NCBI GenBank assembly: GCA_025356795.1
Contig: JANXRR010000539.1
Coordinates: 1-7,140, forward strand
Reading direction: 5' to 3'
Source: Bacteroidia bacterium
GTDB lineage: Bacteria > Bacteroidota > Bacteroidia > Cytophagales > Cyclobacteriaceae
DNA length: 7,140 nucleotides
A model generated the notes under the pieces. It was not told where the DNA came from. It worked only from the letters and a program-made list of their open reading frames with translations, and did no database searches. Shown one piece after another: positions 1 through 7,059 of this stretch. Numbering within the stretch: the stretch's first letter is position 1; every line of letters starts with the position of its first letter. A program made the translations under genes and the position numbers.

Positions 1-110
1 CGCAAAGTTCGCTGAGAGCCATAGAAAATGAATTTGATTTTTCTTTGCGAATCTCTGCAGTCAAATCATTTCCTTAAAAAAACAAACCTTTTGCATCTTA
101 ACGCTGAGTG
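1..110. repeat. Intergenic sequence with short inverted and direct repeated words
   Basis: The word CGCAAAG at 1-7 recurs inverted as CTTTGCG at 43-49. The word CGCTGAGAG at 10-18 recurs directly as CGCTGAGTG at 102-110 with one difference. Positions 43-60 read as two related blocks, CTTTGCGAAT and CTCTGCAG. No open frame of note crosses the region. I take it as degenerate non-coding repeat sequence before yraN. The left part is cut by the window edge, so its full extent is unknown. The 7-bp inverted match is short and could fold only weakly. Confidence 0.35.
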
Positions 111-120
111 ATTAAATTCA
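90..120 (+). promoter_or_regulatory. Possible yraN promoter of the Bacteroidota type
   Basis: TTTG at 90-93 is followed after 19 bp by TAAATTCA at 113-120. This resembles the Bacteroidota -33/-7 pattern (TTTG, 19-21 bp, TAnnTTTG), but the second element matches only at TA and the first two T's. If it is real, transcription would begin near 125-127. That lies inside a reading frame started at TTG 124 and would favour ATG 142 as the yraN start. The match is weak. Confidence 0.3.
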
Positions 121-141
121 CTATTGGATAACACAAAACCG

Positions 142-495
142 ATGACCGACAAAATCGAAAAGGGAAACAAAGGCGAAGAGTTGGCTGCCAACTTTTTGAT
201 TAAGAAAGGTTTTGAAGTTCTTGAACGGAATTATCGCTACAAGCATTCGGAAATTGACCTCATCGTAAAAAAGGATAACTGGTTGATTTTTGTAGAAGTG
301 AAAGCCAGGAGCTCAACAGCCTTTGGGCATCCTGAAACCTTTGTAGATCGGGCCAAAGTAAAAAAGATTTTGGAGGGCGCGGATCATTATATTTTCGAAA
401 CCGATTGGCAAGGCAATGTTCGCTATGATATTGTTTCAGTTTTATTCAAATATAACAACACCGAGATTTATCATATTGAAGATGCTTTTTATTAG
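142..495 (+). CDS. yraN: YraN family (UPF0102) endonuclease-like protein
   Basis: This is a small cytoplasmic protein of about 117 residues, the usual length for the YraN/UPF0102 family, which has a restriction-endonuclease-like fold and no firmly settled role. Counting from ATG 142, it shows the conserved GNKGEELAA helix (8-16), ERNYRYKHSEIDLI (28-41) and IFVEVKAR (49-56). The E37/D39 and E52-V-K54 residues match the PD-(D/E)XK-like active-site pattern of the family. The usual GEIDLI glycine is serine here. The C-terminal HIEDAFY is typical of Bacteroidota members. The frame also has an in-frame TTG at 124, six codons upstream. I prefer ATG 142 because it places the start about ten residues before the conserved KGEE segment, as in relatives, and because a candidate promoter overlaps the TTG region. 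No Shine-Dalgarno sequence is visible. It is convergent with the next gene, 62 bp away. Confidence 0.93.
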   Translation: MTDKIEKGNKGEELAANFLIKKGFEVLERNYRYKHSEIDLIVKKDNWLIFVEVKARSSTAFGHPETFVDRAKVKKILEGADHYIFETDWQGNVRYDIVSVLFKYNNTEIYHIEDAFY

Positions 496-557
496 AGCTT
501 CACGCTGCTGGATTTGTTTAGTCACTTAAATTTACTTAACGCTTGCAGCTATTTTAT

Positions 558-1379
558 TTACCTACTTGCCGAATAAATCTCAGTTCCTTTATTATCCCAC
601 TCACGCTTAATGAAAGGCTTCAGCTCCTTTTCAAATGCTTCTTTTGGGTATTCAATCACGCGCTTTCTTTTCCCATTGGGGTAAAACTCAAACCAATCGT
701 TTACTTTTTTATTCCACTGATATTCACCTTGCACAGCAACTTTGCCGTTCTCAAACAGCATGTAATAATATCCTTCACGCTCTCCATATTCAACGGGAAT
801 TATCTCTTTTACTTTCGTACGCTCGGCAGGATCATAATAAGTAACGATTGATTCCTTTGGCCAACCTTTATAATATTTTTCCTTGTCTTCTAATAAGTCT
901 TCGCGGTTGTAACGCATCCATCGTCCATGCTTTAGGCCTTTATAAAAGATACCTTCTTCCACTACAAGATCGCCTTGCATTTTTTTATATGGGCCATGTA
1001 GTAGTATTCCTTTCTTTGGATCAAAGCTTGCCGTTTTTTTGATGGCCGCATTTTTAAAATCATACCAATAAATATCGCGTGCAAAACCTGTTGATTTTTC
1101 TGACTTCTTCAACACATAAAAAAGCTCAACAGTAACTTTATTCTTAAATCCTTTTCGTGTAAATCCTTTTTTAGTTTTTATTCCATAAAAAGTTTTTCGC
1201 TTGGGCTTCTTCTTTTTGGTAACTATTGGTTCTTCTATTTTTTGATCAAGCTCCAACACAGAAAAAGGTTTATCTGTATCAAAAGTAAATTGCCCTTCTT
1301 GAATGCGAGGCTCAGGCCGATCTTGAGCTGCCATTATAATTGGCACAGTAATTAAGAAAAGCAGAATATGTTTTCGCAT
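558..1379 (-). CDS. Secreted MORN/YwqK-like repeat protein of unknown function
   Basis: The 273-residue protein starts with a signal peptide: MRKH, a hydrophobic stretch at 5-16 and a likely cut after AAQ (about residue 19). It should therefore be periplasmic or surface exposed. Residues 55-62 form a lysine-rich patch. Two segments look like variant MORN/YwqK repeats: GILLHGPYKK to GLKHGRWMRYN (124-158) and EGYYYMLFENGK to NDWFEFYPNGK (202-237). They have the alternating aromatic and Gly-Lys pattern of that beta-hairpin repeat. Proteins of this class in Bacteroidota are often labelled 'YwqK family antitoxin', but nothing here suggests a toxin partner. It lies downstream of htpG on the same strand. 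A strong terminator sits in the 98-bp gap, so it is probably transcribed separately, although I see no convincing promoter. The secreted and repeat character is well supported; function is unknown. Confidence 0.85.
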   Translation of the reverse strand: MRKHILLFLITVPIIMAAQDRPEPRIQEGQFTFDTDKPFSVLELDQKIEEPIVTKKKKPKRKTFYGIKTKKGFTRKGFKNKVTVELFYVLKKSEKSTGFARDIYWYDFKNAAIKKTASFDPKKGILLHGPYKKMQGDLVVEEGIFYKGLKHGRWMRYNREDLLEDKEKYYKGWPKESIVTYYDPAERTKVKEIIPVEYGEREGYYYMLFENGKVAVQGEYQWNKKVNDWFEFYPNGKRKRVIEYPKEAFEKELKPFIKREWDNKGTEIYSASR

Positions 1380-1414
1380 AAATTGAATAACGAAAGTAAC
1401 TAAAATTTATTTTG

Positions 1415-1449
1415 AAAATAAAAAGCCATGACCTGGAAAGATCATGGCT
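1415..1449 (-). terminator. Rho-independent terminator of htpG
   Basis: The arms AGCCATGA (1424-1431) and TCATGGCT (1442-1449) are perfect complements. Read on the minus strand the stem continues inward through a U-G wobble and two more pairs (C-G, U-A) to a UUCC loop, giving 11 pairs. A T-rich tract, TTTTATTTTC, follows directly on the minus strand. On the plus strand the inner position is a C-A mismatch and no U tract follows, so the signal belongs to the minus strand. It lies 29 bp past the htpG stop and 45 bp before the next minus-strand gene. Confidence 0.88.
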
Positions 1450-1477
1450 AACTACTTTCTACAAACTCAATCTGAGA

Positions 1478-3367
1478 TTACGAGACCAACTCAACACTGC
1501 GCTTAATAAAGCTTGTTAATTCTGCACCCGTAAGCAGATTCTGCGACAGCAACGCTAAGTCATACGCTTGTTTAGCAAGTTTCACCTTTTGGTCTTCTCC
1601 TTCTGCTTTGATAATCTTTTGTACTATCCCATGATTTGCATTGACGGCAACATTGTAACTATCCGGCATGTTACCCATAAAGGCATAACCGCCACCACCA
1701 GTGCGGGCCATATCTTTCATTCTGCGCATCCACTCGCTCATGGTCACAATTACCGGAAGCTCGCTAGGCGAAAGCGATTCAACGGCCACCGTCATGTTGG
1801 TGTTGTTGATGGCTTTTTCAAAAATACTTTTCACTTGTTCTTCTTCTTCTTTGCTGAGCACACTTGGCATAGCTTCGTCTTTGGCAATCAGCTTATCTAC
1901 CGTATCGCTGTCTACGCGTTTAACCTGTGTCTTCTCAAGCTTGGGTTCTATGTTAGAAATGAAATGACTGTCAATGGCACTATCCAACACGAGTACATCA
2001 TACACTTTGTCTTTTGCAGATTGAATGAATGAGTCTTGTTTGCCGCGATCGCTGGTGTATAGGTAAACCAGCTGACTATCCTTATCGGTTTGATTCGGTT
2101 TTACTTTTTCTTTGTATTCATCTAAAGTAAAATATTCATTCTCGGTATTTTTCAACAAGCCGAAGTCTTTGGCTTTTTCATAGAACTTCTCATCGCTTAT
2201 CATTCCGTATTTAACGAAGATGCTAATGTCGTCCCATTTCTTTTCAAACTCCTTACGATCTTTCTTAAACATATCTTGAAGCTTGTCTGCTACTTTTTTA
2301 GTTATGTGTGCGCTGATCTTTTTTACGTTGCTATCGCTCTGCAAATAACTGCGTGATACGTTGAGCGGAATGTCGGGCGAATCTAAAATGCCGTGAAGCA
2401 TCATTAGGAAATCGGGTACCACATCTTTTACCTCATCGGTAATAAATACTTGGCGAGAGTATAATTGAATTTTGTTTTTCTGAAGTTCAAAGTCGTTTTT
2501 CACTTTTGGGAAGTAAAGAATTCCCGTAAGGTTGAAAGGATAATCCACGTTTAGGTGAATCCAAAACAAAGGATCTTCCGAGAAGGGATATAGTTCTTTG
2601 TAAAATTTTATATAATCTTCATCGGTCAAATCTTTGGGGGCCTTCATCCAAAGTGGCGAAGGGTTGTTGATGATACGATCAACCGTTACACTCTTGGTTT
2701 TTGGCTTGCCTTCTGCATCTTCACCATCGGGTTCGCTTTCTTCTTTGGTACCGAACTTTATTTCAACGGGTAAAAACTTACAATACTTTTCTAGGATTCC
2801 TTTCAAACGATATTCATCCAAAAATTCTTCTGAATCTTTGTTAACATGAAGAATAACATCGGTTCCTCTTCCTTCTTTTTTTGCTGATGATAGTTCAAAC
2901 TCTGTAGAGCCATCGCACTCCCACTTGGCAGCTTCTGCTCCCTCTTGATAAGAAAGAGAAACAATCTCCACATTATCGGCCACCATAAAGGCGGAATAAA
3001 ATCCTAAACCAAATTTGCCGATGATGTCTTTCGCATCGCCTTTGTCTTTGAATTTCTCCACAAACTCGGCCGCTCCAGAAAAAGCAATCTGATTAATATA
3101 CTTTTTCATTTCCTCACCCGTCATGCCAATGCCTTTGTCGCTCACGGTAATGGTGCTCTTCTTTTTGTCGAAGCTCACTTCAATTTTAGTATCGCCAATT
3201 TCACCTGTGTATTCGCCAATGGAGGCAAGCTTCTTTAACTTCTGCGTGGCATCCACCGCATTGCTCACCAACTCACGTAAAAATATTTCGTGGTCAGAGT
3301 AAAGAAATTTTTTGATGATGGGAAAAATGTTTTCGGTATGGATGGAGATGGATCCTTTTTCTTTCAT
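1478..3367 (-). CDS. htpG: Molecular chaperone HtpG (bacterial Hsp90)
   Basis: This 629-residue cytosolic Hsp90 is an ATP-driven homodimeric chaperone that remodels client proteins. The N-terminal GHKL ATPase domain (about 1-215) carries ELVSNAVDA (32-40, with E32 and N36), DKGIGM (77-82, with D77) and GKFGLGFYSAFMVAD (117-131, the lid and glycine-rich loop). An acidic and lysine-rich linker at about 207-225 (KEESEPDGEDAEGKPK) precedes the middle domain, whose LNVSRSYLQ contains the ATP-contacting arginine R339. The C-terminal dimerisation domain contains a glycine-rich YAFMGNMPDSYNVAVN segment, as I recall it in Bacteroidota homologues. The length is normal and no motif is missing, so the gene appears intact. 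It ends at a strong terminator. The start is the first ATG of the frame and gives the expected N-terminus. The 132-bp upstream gap shows no CIRCE element and only a poor promoter match (AATATTTG), so heat control cannot be read from sequence. Confidence 0.98.
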   Translation of the reverse strand: MKEKGSISIHTENIFPIIKKFLYSDHEIFLRELVSNAVDATQKLKKLASIGEYTGEIGDTKIEVSFDKKKSTITVSDKGIGMTGEEMKKYINQIAFSGAAEFVEKFKDKGDAKDIIGKFGLGFYSAFMVADNVEIVSLSYQEGAEAAKWECDGSTEFELSSAKKEGRGTDVILHVNKDSEEFLDEYRLKGILEKYCKFLPVEIKFGTKEESEPDGEDAEGKPKTKSVTVDRIINNPSPLWMKAPKDLTDEDYIKFYKELYPFSEDPLFWIHLNVDYPFNLTGILYFPKVKNDFELQKNKIQLYSRQVFITDEVKDVVPDFLMMLHGILDSPDIPLNVSRSYLQSDSNVKKISAHITKKVADKLQDMFKKDRKEFEKKWDDISIFVKYGMISDEKFYEKAKDFGLLKNTENEYFTLDEYKEKVKPNQTDKDSQLVYLYTSDRGKQDSFIQSAKDKVYDVLVLDSAIDSHFISNIEPKLEKTQVKRVDSDTVDKLIAKDEAMPSVLSKEEEEQVKSIFEKAINNTNMTVAVESLSPSELPVIVTMSEWMRRMKDMARTGGGGYAFMGNMPDSYNVAVNANHGIVQKIIKAEGEDQKVKLAKQAYDLALLSQNLLTGAELTSFIKRSVELVS

Positions 3368-3499
3368 AGTTTATGTTTTTGAGACAGTTCGAGGAAGTCA
3401 AATATTATTCCACCTTAAAGAAAGTGACAGGTTGGCAGAGAAATGAAAAAATATTACTTTACAATGGAAACTTTATTTTAGACGAATCCTTAGTTAGCA

Positions 3500-4222
3500 A
3501 TGGCCAAAAATTCTAGTCCTATCATTTTATTATTTGCAATTATAAGCTTATCAAATCTCTATTCTTTCGGGCAAAATCCAAACGAAGCTATTGTTCCTCC
3601 AATAACAGGAAAATTCCCAACTGAAAAGAAATACCGTAAGCCAGCATTTGAAAATGGATACTTGATAACAGTACTTGAAAAGAGATCTCAGACACTGCGC
3701 TTAAATTTTGATTTGGATGCTGGGCTACCTCAATTCATAAATGAAAAAGGGGATACACTTTATGTGGATAAACATCTTGCCAAATTCGTTCGAATAAATG
3801 AATTGATATACTTCCATGATTTTTCGGACAATGAGCATTATGAAATTGTACTCAATTCTTCCCCTGTTAAGTTGGGTATACAACGCAAGTGGAAGTTAGC
3901 AAGATATGAACCAGTAGTAATGCAGCAAGCTAAGGAGGCTGGCATAATTGTTAGTGGATTGCAAAATACCCGCTATAATACTGTCTATTCGCCTATTTTT
4001 AGTAAAATGGTTAGAAATGAAAACACAATATTTAAACGTGATTCCTCTTATTTTTTTATTGATAAAAGAGACAAGGTGTATAAGGCAAATGAACGCAACC
4101 TTTTAAAACTCTTCGAAAAGGATAAGAATAGAGTTAATGATTACCTACAAAAGGAGTCAATTGATTTTAAGAAAGAGGAAGACTTAATAAAACTTCTTCA
4201 GTTTGCACTATCAAACCCTTAA
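3500..4222 (+). CDS. Secreted protein of unknown function
   Basis: The 240-residue protein opens with a signal peptide: MAKNSS, a hydrophobic core at 8-20, and a probable cut near SFGQ (22-25). It is therefore likely exported. The mature part is charged and aromatic, without a membrane segment or a cysteine pair. I recognise no domain. The C-terminal stretch at about 183-237 (SYFFIDKRDKVYKANERN, then LLKLFEKDKNRVNDYL and KKEEDLIKLL) resembles the lysine-rich helical tail common to secreted Bacteroidota proteins of unknown role. In those, a YFI-x-K hairpin precedes helices ending in F-K-K-E-E-D-L. That resemblance is a recollection of style and assigns no function. The gene is divergent from htpG by 132 bp and appears more AT-rich than htpG and the receptor gene. 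It is followed by the 21-bp array and convergent with the receptor gene. Confidence 0.8.
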   Translation: MAKNSSPIILLFAIISLSNLYSFGQNPNEAIVPPITGKFPTEKKYRKPAFENGYLITVLEKRSQTLRLNFDLDAGLPQFINEKGDTLYVDKHLAKFVRINELIYFHDFSDNEHYEIVLNSSPVKLGIQRKWKLARYEPVVMQQAKEAGIIVSGLQNTRYNTVYSPIFSKMVRNENTIFKRDSSYFFIDKRDKVYKANERNLLKLFEKDKNRVNDYLQKESIDFKKEEDLIKLLQFALSNP

Positions 4223-4280
4223 AAATATTCAAATCCTCCAAACGACAAGAGCTTAATTCAACGTCTCCCTGTCAGCCTTT

Positions 4281-4490
4281 GAGACCAAGCAGAAGTGATA
4301 CAATAAGGTGAGGCAGTAATATAACTCTACTCGGAAATTAGATAAGCCCATGCATAAATGATTCAAGACTGCACAGAAACCATGGAAGACCATGCAGAAA
4401 TCTTATCATATCGCGCATATCTTATATAATCCCGTAAGGAAACCACTAAAGACCACACGGAAGCGATTGATTACTAGGTCTTAATCTTTT
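4281..4490. repeat. Degenerate tandem array, ten units of exactly 21 bp
   Basis: Cut at 4281, 4302, 4323, 4344, 4365, 4386, 4407, 4428, 4449 and 4470, the sequence falls into ten adjoining 21-bp units that align without gaps. Consensus first half is AAGACCRYGC; second half is RGAAAYSATAT. In at least eight of ten units the base agrees at unit positions 1 (A), 2 (A), 5 (C), 13 (A), 14 (A), 18 (A) and 19 (T). Position 7 is always a purine and position 16 always a pyrimidine. The best units start at 4281, 4344, 4365, 4386, 4428 and 4449. Weaker traces extend to about 4239 on the left and 4511 on the right. It fills most of the gene-free stretch 4223-4523. Stops interrupt every plus-strand frame, so it is not coding. 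Units have no spacers, so it is not a CRISPR array. Its function is unknown. Confidence 0.8.
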
Positions 4491-4523
4491 CCTCACAGGA
4501 TTTTATCGTTTAATCAGCAAAGA

Positions 4524-6926
4524 CTAAAATTTATGCGAGAGAGCAGCCGAAAATAATCGAGGCGCAATAGGATTTACGCTATTGTCATCGTGCACATTAT
4601 AGCTCAATTGATTCAAAACGTTGGATACTTTAACTCTGAATGAAACGTTTGATAAAGCATAGCCCGCAGCAGCATCAAACTGAAAGTAATTCGGTATGGT
4701 CATTAGTTTATAAGTGTCATTTGCCACTGTAACTCGCGTGGAGCGGCCAGCAACACGGTCGCCTACATAAAACCCGATCAACCCCACGTTGAGCCCCTTC
4801 AACTTATTTTGAAACGTATAATTCATGCTGGCATTGGCCGTATGTGAAGGATTGTACCTTAGCCTGCTTCCGTTGATATATTGCGTGCTGTTGGTATAGC
4901 GCGTGTCGTTATAACTATATCCAGCTATTATAGAAAAACCATGGATGGGCTTGCTCATGATGTCAAGCTCTGCGCCCTTGCTAGTCACTTCACCTACAAG
5001 CTCTTGCGCATTAGGGAAAGCTTGATTGTAAGTTGGGTTTGTGCTAAGCACAGGTTGTGCCAAGTTGCTGTTTATAATGGTATACAATGTAACGTTGGTG
5101 GAAAGAAGCCCATTGAGCAGGTCTGTTTTTACACCAGCTTCATATTGGTTAAGGTTTGATAGTGGCAATGGCTTGCCTTGTGTATCGGTAGCTGTGTTAA
5201 GCGTGAAAGAATTGGCGTAGCTTGAAAATAACGATACCGTTTTGAAAGGTTGATATACCAGACCAACGCGTGGGTTAAATGCACGATCGCTATAACTGGT
5301 GGGTGTTTCCACCGAAGTGGAATAAGTAAACACATTGCTCAGCGAGCTGATAATGCTGTACCGTGCGCCTACCAGTGCTTTAAGTTTTGGCAGTACATGG
5401 ATCAAATCTTGAACATAAAATCCGTTCCGGTTGATAGGGTTCTTGGTCAACGTGTTTTTAGTAATGTCTGGTATGTCGCTTCGTTGTTTAAGCTCCCCCA
5501 GGTTATACACATTGATGGAGTCATATACGTTACCACCGTTTATTTTAGGGTTGGCCAATGGGTTTTTATAGGTGTAAGATGCAGTATTGGTTTGATATTG
5601 ATCCACATCTGCTCCAAGCAACAGATTATGTTCTATTGATTTAGTTTTGAATTTGGTTGTGGCATCCAATTGTGCCAGATAATAGTCTTGATCGGAGCCA
5701 CTTCTCTGCAAGCCGCGCAGCCATTTGCCTGAAGGTTGCACAAAGTTTCCGTTATTTGGTCGGGTTGTGCCATATCCATCATTGGAGTAACCTTGGTAGG
5801 AAAGCAAGGCTTTCAATTGCCAGCGGTCGGCCAGTTGGTGGGTAGCGGTAATGGTGGCGCTCTTCTGCTGTGTTTTATTGTACGACCAAGCCGCGCCTAA
5901 AAACGTGTTCCTGTCAATGTTAAGAATTTCATAATTTAAAGAACCCGTACCATAGTCAAGTGAGCGATTGTCTTTGAGATAATCCCCTTCAGCAAGTATC
6001 TCTGTTTTCTTTCCAGCCTTTATTAATAGGGAAGGGTTAAAGTAAATGCGATCTGATTGCACCGAGTTGCGGAAGCTTCCTGCATTTTCATAACTCATGT
6101 TTATCCTAAAGGCAATTTTGTTACTATTGTCAATTGCTCCATATACATCCAATGTGGGTTTATAGTAAGAATAGCTGCCTGTTCTAAATCCAAGCTCGCC
6201 TCCTTTTTGAAAGAGCGGTTTCTTTGTTACCAAGTTCAATACTCCTCCTGCGGCCACATTGCCATACAGTATAGCATTACTTCCTTTTAAAATCTCTACT
6301 CGCTCCAGCGAACTTGTTTCTTGTACAATGCCATTGTTATAGCGCACGCCATTTTTAAAGGTATTGGTACTGTTATAAGCGAATCCCCGGCCGGCAATTT
6401 CTTCTTGTGTGCCCCCGGTTGTGCCCATAATATATATGCCACTGGTGTTCATTAGCACATCGCTTATGCTGCGTATCTGCTGGCGCTCCATAATATCTTT
6501 GCCAATAACAAGCGCACTTTGGGGCAAGTCCATAATCTTGATTTCCGATTTGCCCAGCGTGGTCACTTTCTCGTTTAGGTTGCCCGAATCGGTAATGGTG
6601 ACTTCTGCTAATTGATGTGCATCTTCCAAAAGGGTGAAGTTGATGGTAGCAGTATCACCTGCATTAACTGTTACCGGAAGTTCAAGGGATTGCAAGCCAA
6701 CAAATGAAGTTTGAAGCGAATAAGCACCCACAGGAATGTTTTTGAAAGTAAAATTCCCGTTTTCTAGCGAGGTCGTGCCCTTTGAAATTTGCTTTATCAG
6801 CACATTTACATACGCTGCCGGCTGACGATCATGGGAAACAATGCGCCCTTTTATGAAACCAGTTTGAGCAAGACAAGTATTTGTGATAAGTAAAATTGTT
6901 GGAAGGATGATAAAACATTGCCTCAT
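4524..6926 (-). CDS. TonB-dependent siderophore-type outer membrane receptor
   Basis: This 800-residue outer membrane receptor probably imports an iron-siderophore using TonB-ExbBD energy. A signal peptide ends at CLA-Q (20/21). A carboxypeptidase-regulatory-like beta domain follows at about 23-100 (GFIKGRIV to TINFTLLED). A TonB-box-like EVTIT lies at 108-112. The plug domain, about 120-237, has DLPQSALVIGKDIMERQQ, EEIAGRGF, and ERVEILKGSNAILYG with AAGGVLNLVTKKP. These are typical of the siderophore receptor group (FhuA/FpvA/FecA-like) rather than SusC. The rest is a 22-strand barrel ending in LFSAALSHKF, whose terminal phenylalanine is the usual barrel assembly signal. The ligand cannot be read from sequence. 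No siderophore synthesis, reductase or inner membrane transporter gene lies beside it in the window. Upstream are a promoter and a Fur-box-like dyad (6960-6995), supporting iron control. No clear terminator follows it. Confidence 0.95.
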   Translation of the reverse strand: MRQCFIILPTILLITNTCLAQTGFIKGRIVSHDRQPAAYVNVLIKQISKGTTSLENGNFTFKNIPVGAYSLQTSFVGLQSLELPVTVNAGDTATINFTLLEDAHQLAEVTITDSGNLNEKVTTLGKSEIKIMDLPQSALVIGKDIMERQQIRSISDVLMNTSGIYIMGTTGGTQEEIAGRGFAYNSTNTFKNGVRYNNGIVQETSSLERVEILKGSNAILYGNVAAGGVLNLVTKKPLFQKGGELGFRTGSYSYYKPTLDVYGAIDNSNKIAFRINMSYENAGSFRNSVQSDRIYFNPSLLIKAGKKTEILAEGDYLKDNRSLDYGTGSLNYEILNIDRNTFLGAAWSYNKTQQKSATITATHQLADRWQLKALLSYQGYSNDGYGTTRPNNGNFVQPSGKWLRGLQRSGSDQDYYLAQLDATTKFKTKSIEHNLLLGADVDQYQTNTASYTYKNPLANPKINGGNVYDSINVYNLGELKQRSDIPDITKNTLTKNPINRNGFYVQDLIHVLPKLKALVGARYSIISSLSNVFTYSTSVETPTSYSDRAFNPRVGLVYQPFKTVSLFSSYANSFTLNTATDTQGKPLPLSNLNQYEAGVKTDLLNGLLSTNVTLYTIINSNLAQPVLSTNPTYNQAFPNAQELVGEVTSKGAELDIMSKPIHGFSIIAGYSYNDTRYTNSTQYINGSRLRYNPSHTANASMNYTFQNKLKGLNVGLIGFYVGDRVAGRSTRVTVANDTYKLMTIPNYFQFDAAAGYALSNVSFRVKVSNVLNQLSYNVHDDNSVNPIAPRLFSAALSHKF

Positions 6927-6959
6927 GCGATCTTCTTGTTTAGACTAATTATTAATAAG

Positions 6960-6991
6960 CAAAATAACTCATTATTTAGAATGAATCCAAA
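6960..6991 (-). promoter_or_regulatory. Probable promoter of the TonB-dependent receptor gene
   Basis: On the minus strand TTTG (complement of 6988-6991) is followed after 20-21 bp by TTATTTTG / TATTTTG (complement of 6960-6967). This fits the Bacteroidota sigma pattern TTTG, 19-21 bp, TAnnTTTG closely, one base short in the second element. Transcription would start near 6953-6955, leaving a leader of about 28 nt before the ATG at 6926. No Shine-Dalgarno sequence is visible, as is usual for the phylum. Confidence 0.5.
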
Positions 6992-6995
6992 TAAT
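6971..6995. promoter_or_regulatory. Fur-box-like palindromic operator candidate
   Basis: The 25-bp stretch is an AT-rich dyad with outer arms ATTATTT (6971-6977) and AAATAAT (6989-6995). Ten of twelve symmetric positions pair around a central G at 6983. It covers the TTTG element and most of the promoter spacer of the receptor gene, where a repressor would block transcription. Its size, AT-rich composition and place before a siderophore-type receptor suggest Fur. The exact Fur consensus in this organism is unknown, so the assignment is inference. Confidence 0.42.
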
Positions 6996-7008
6996 ATCAA
7001 GAAGAAGC

Positions 7009-7035
7009 AAAAAAAAATCCCTCTGCGGGGATTTT
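7009..7035 (-). terminator. Rho-independent terminator of the partial gene at the right edge
   Basis: The arms AAAATCCC (7014-7021) and GGGATTTT (7028-7035) are perfect complements around a 6-nt loop. On the minus strand the stem runs into a run of nine T's (complement of 7009-7017). It lies 24 bp past the stop codon at 7060-7062 of the minus-strand frame entering from the right. It also separates that gene from the receptor promoter, so the receptor does not depend on read-through. Confidence 0.85.
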
Positions 7036-7059
7036 GCAATTCAATATAGTTTAGTGTTA

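Noticed and set aside
543..1042. Plus-strand open frames opposite the MORN-like gene
   Set aside because: The minus-strand frame has a signal peptide and repeats; the plus-strand frames overlap one another and have no coherent features.
1568..2849. Plus-strand open frames opposite htpG
   Set aside because: They are antisense to an intact and highly conserved chaperone gene and look like low-quality translations.
3368..3499. CIRCE heat-shock element before htpG
   Set aside because: No TTAGCACTC / GAGTGCTAA pair is present in the gap between htpG and the divergent gene.
4281..4490. CRISPR array
   Set aside because: The 21-bp units adjoin with no spacers, are not identical to one another, and no cas gene is present in the window.
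4239..4490. Heptad-repeat peptide encoded by the 21-bp array
   Set aside because: In the plus-strand frame starting at 4239, stops fall in the units at 4239, 4281, 4302 and 4344 and again in the last unit. The other two plus frames are also interrupted and no suitable start is seen.
4490..4506. Terminator hairpin TCCT-CAC-AGGA followed by TTTTAT
   Set aside because: The stem has only four pairs and a 3-nt loop, too weak to call, and it lies about 270 bp after the plus-strand gene.
4881..5639. Plus-strand open frames opposite the receptor gene
   Set aside because: They are antisense shadows of a strongly supported 800-residue receptor and their translations show no recognisable protein features.
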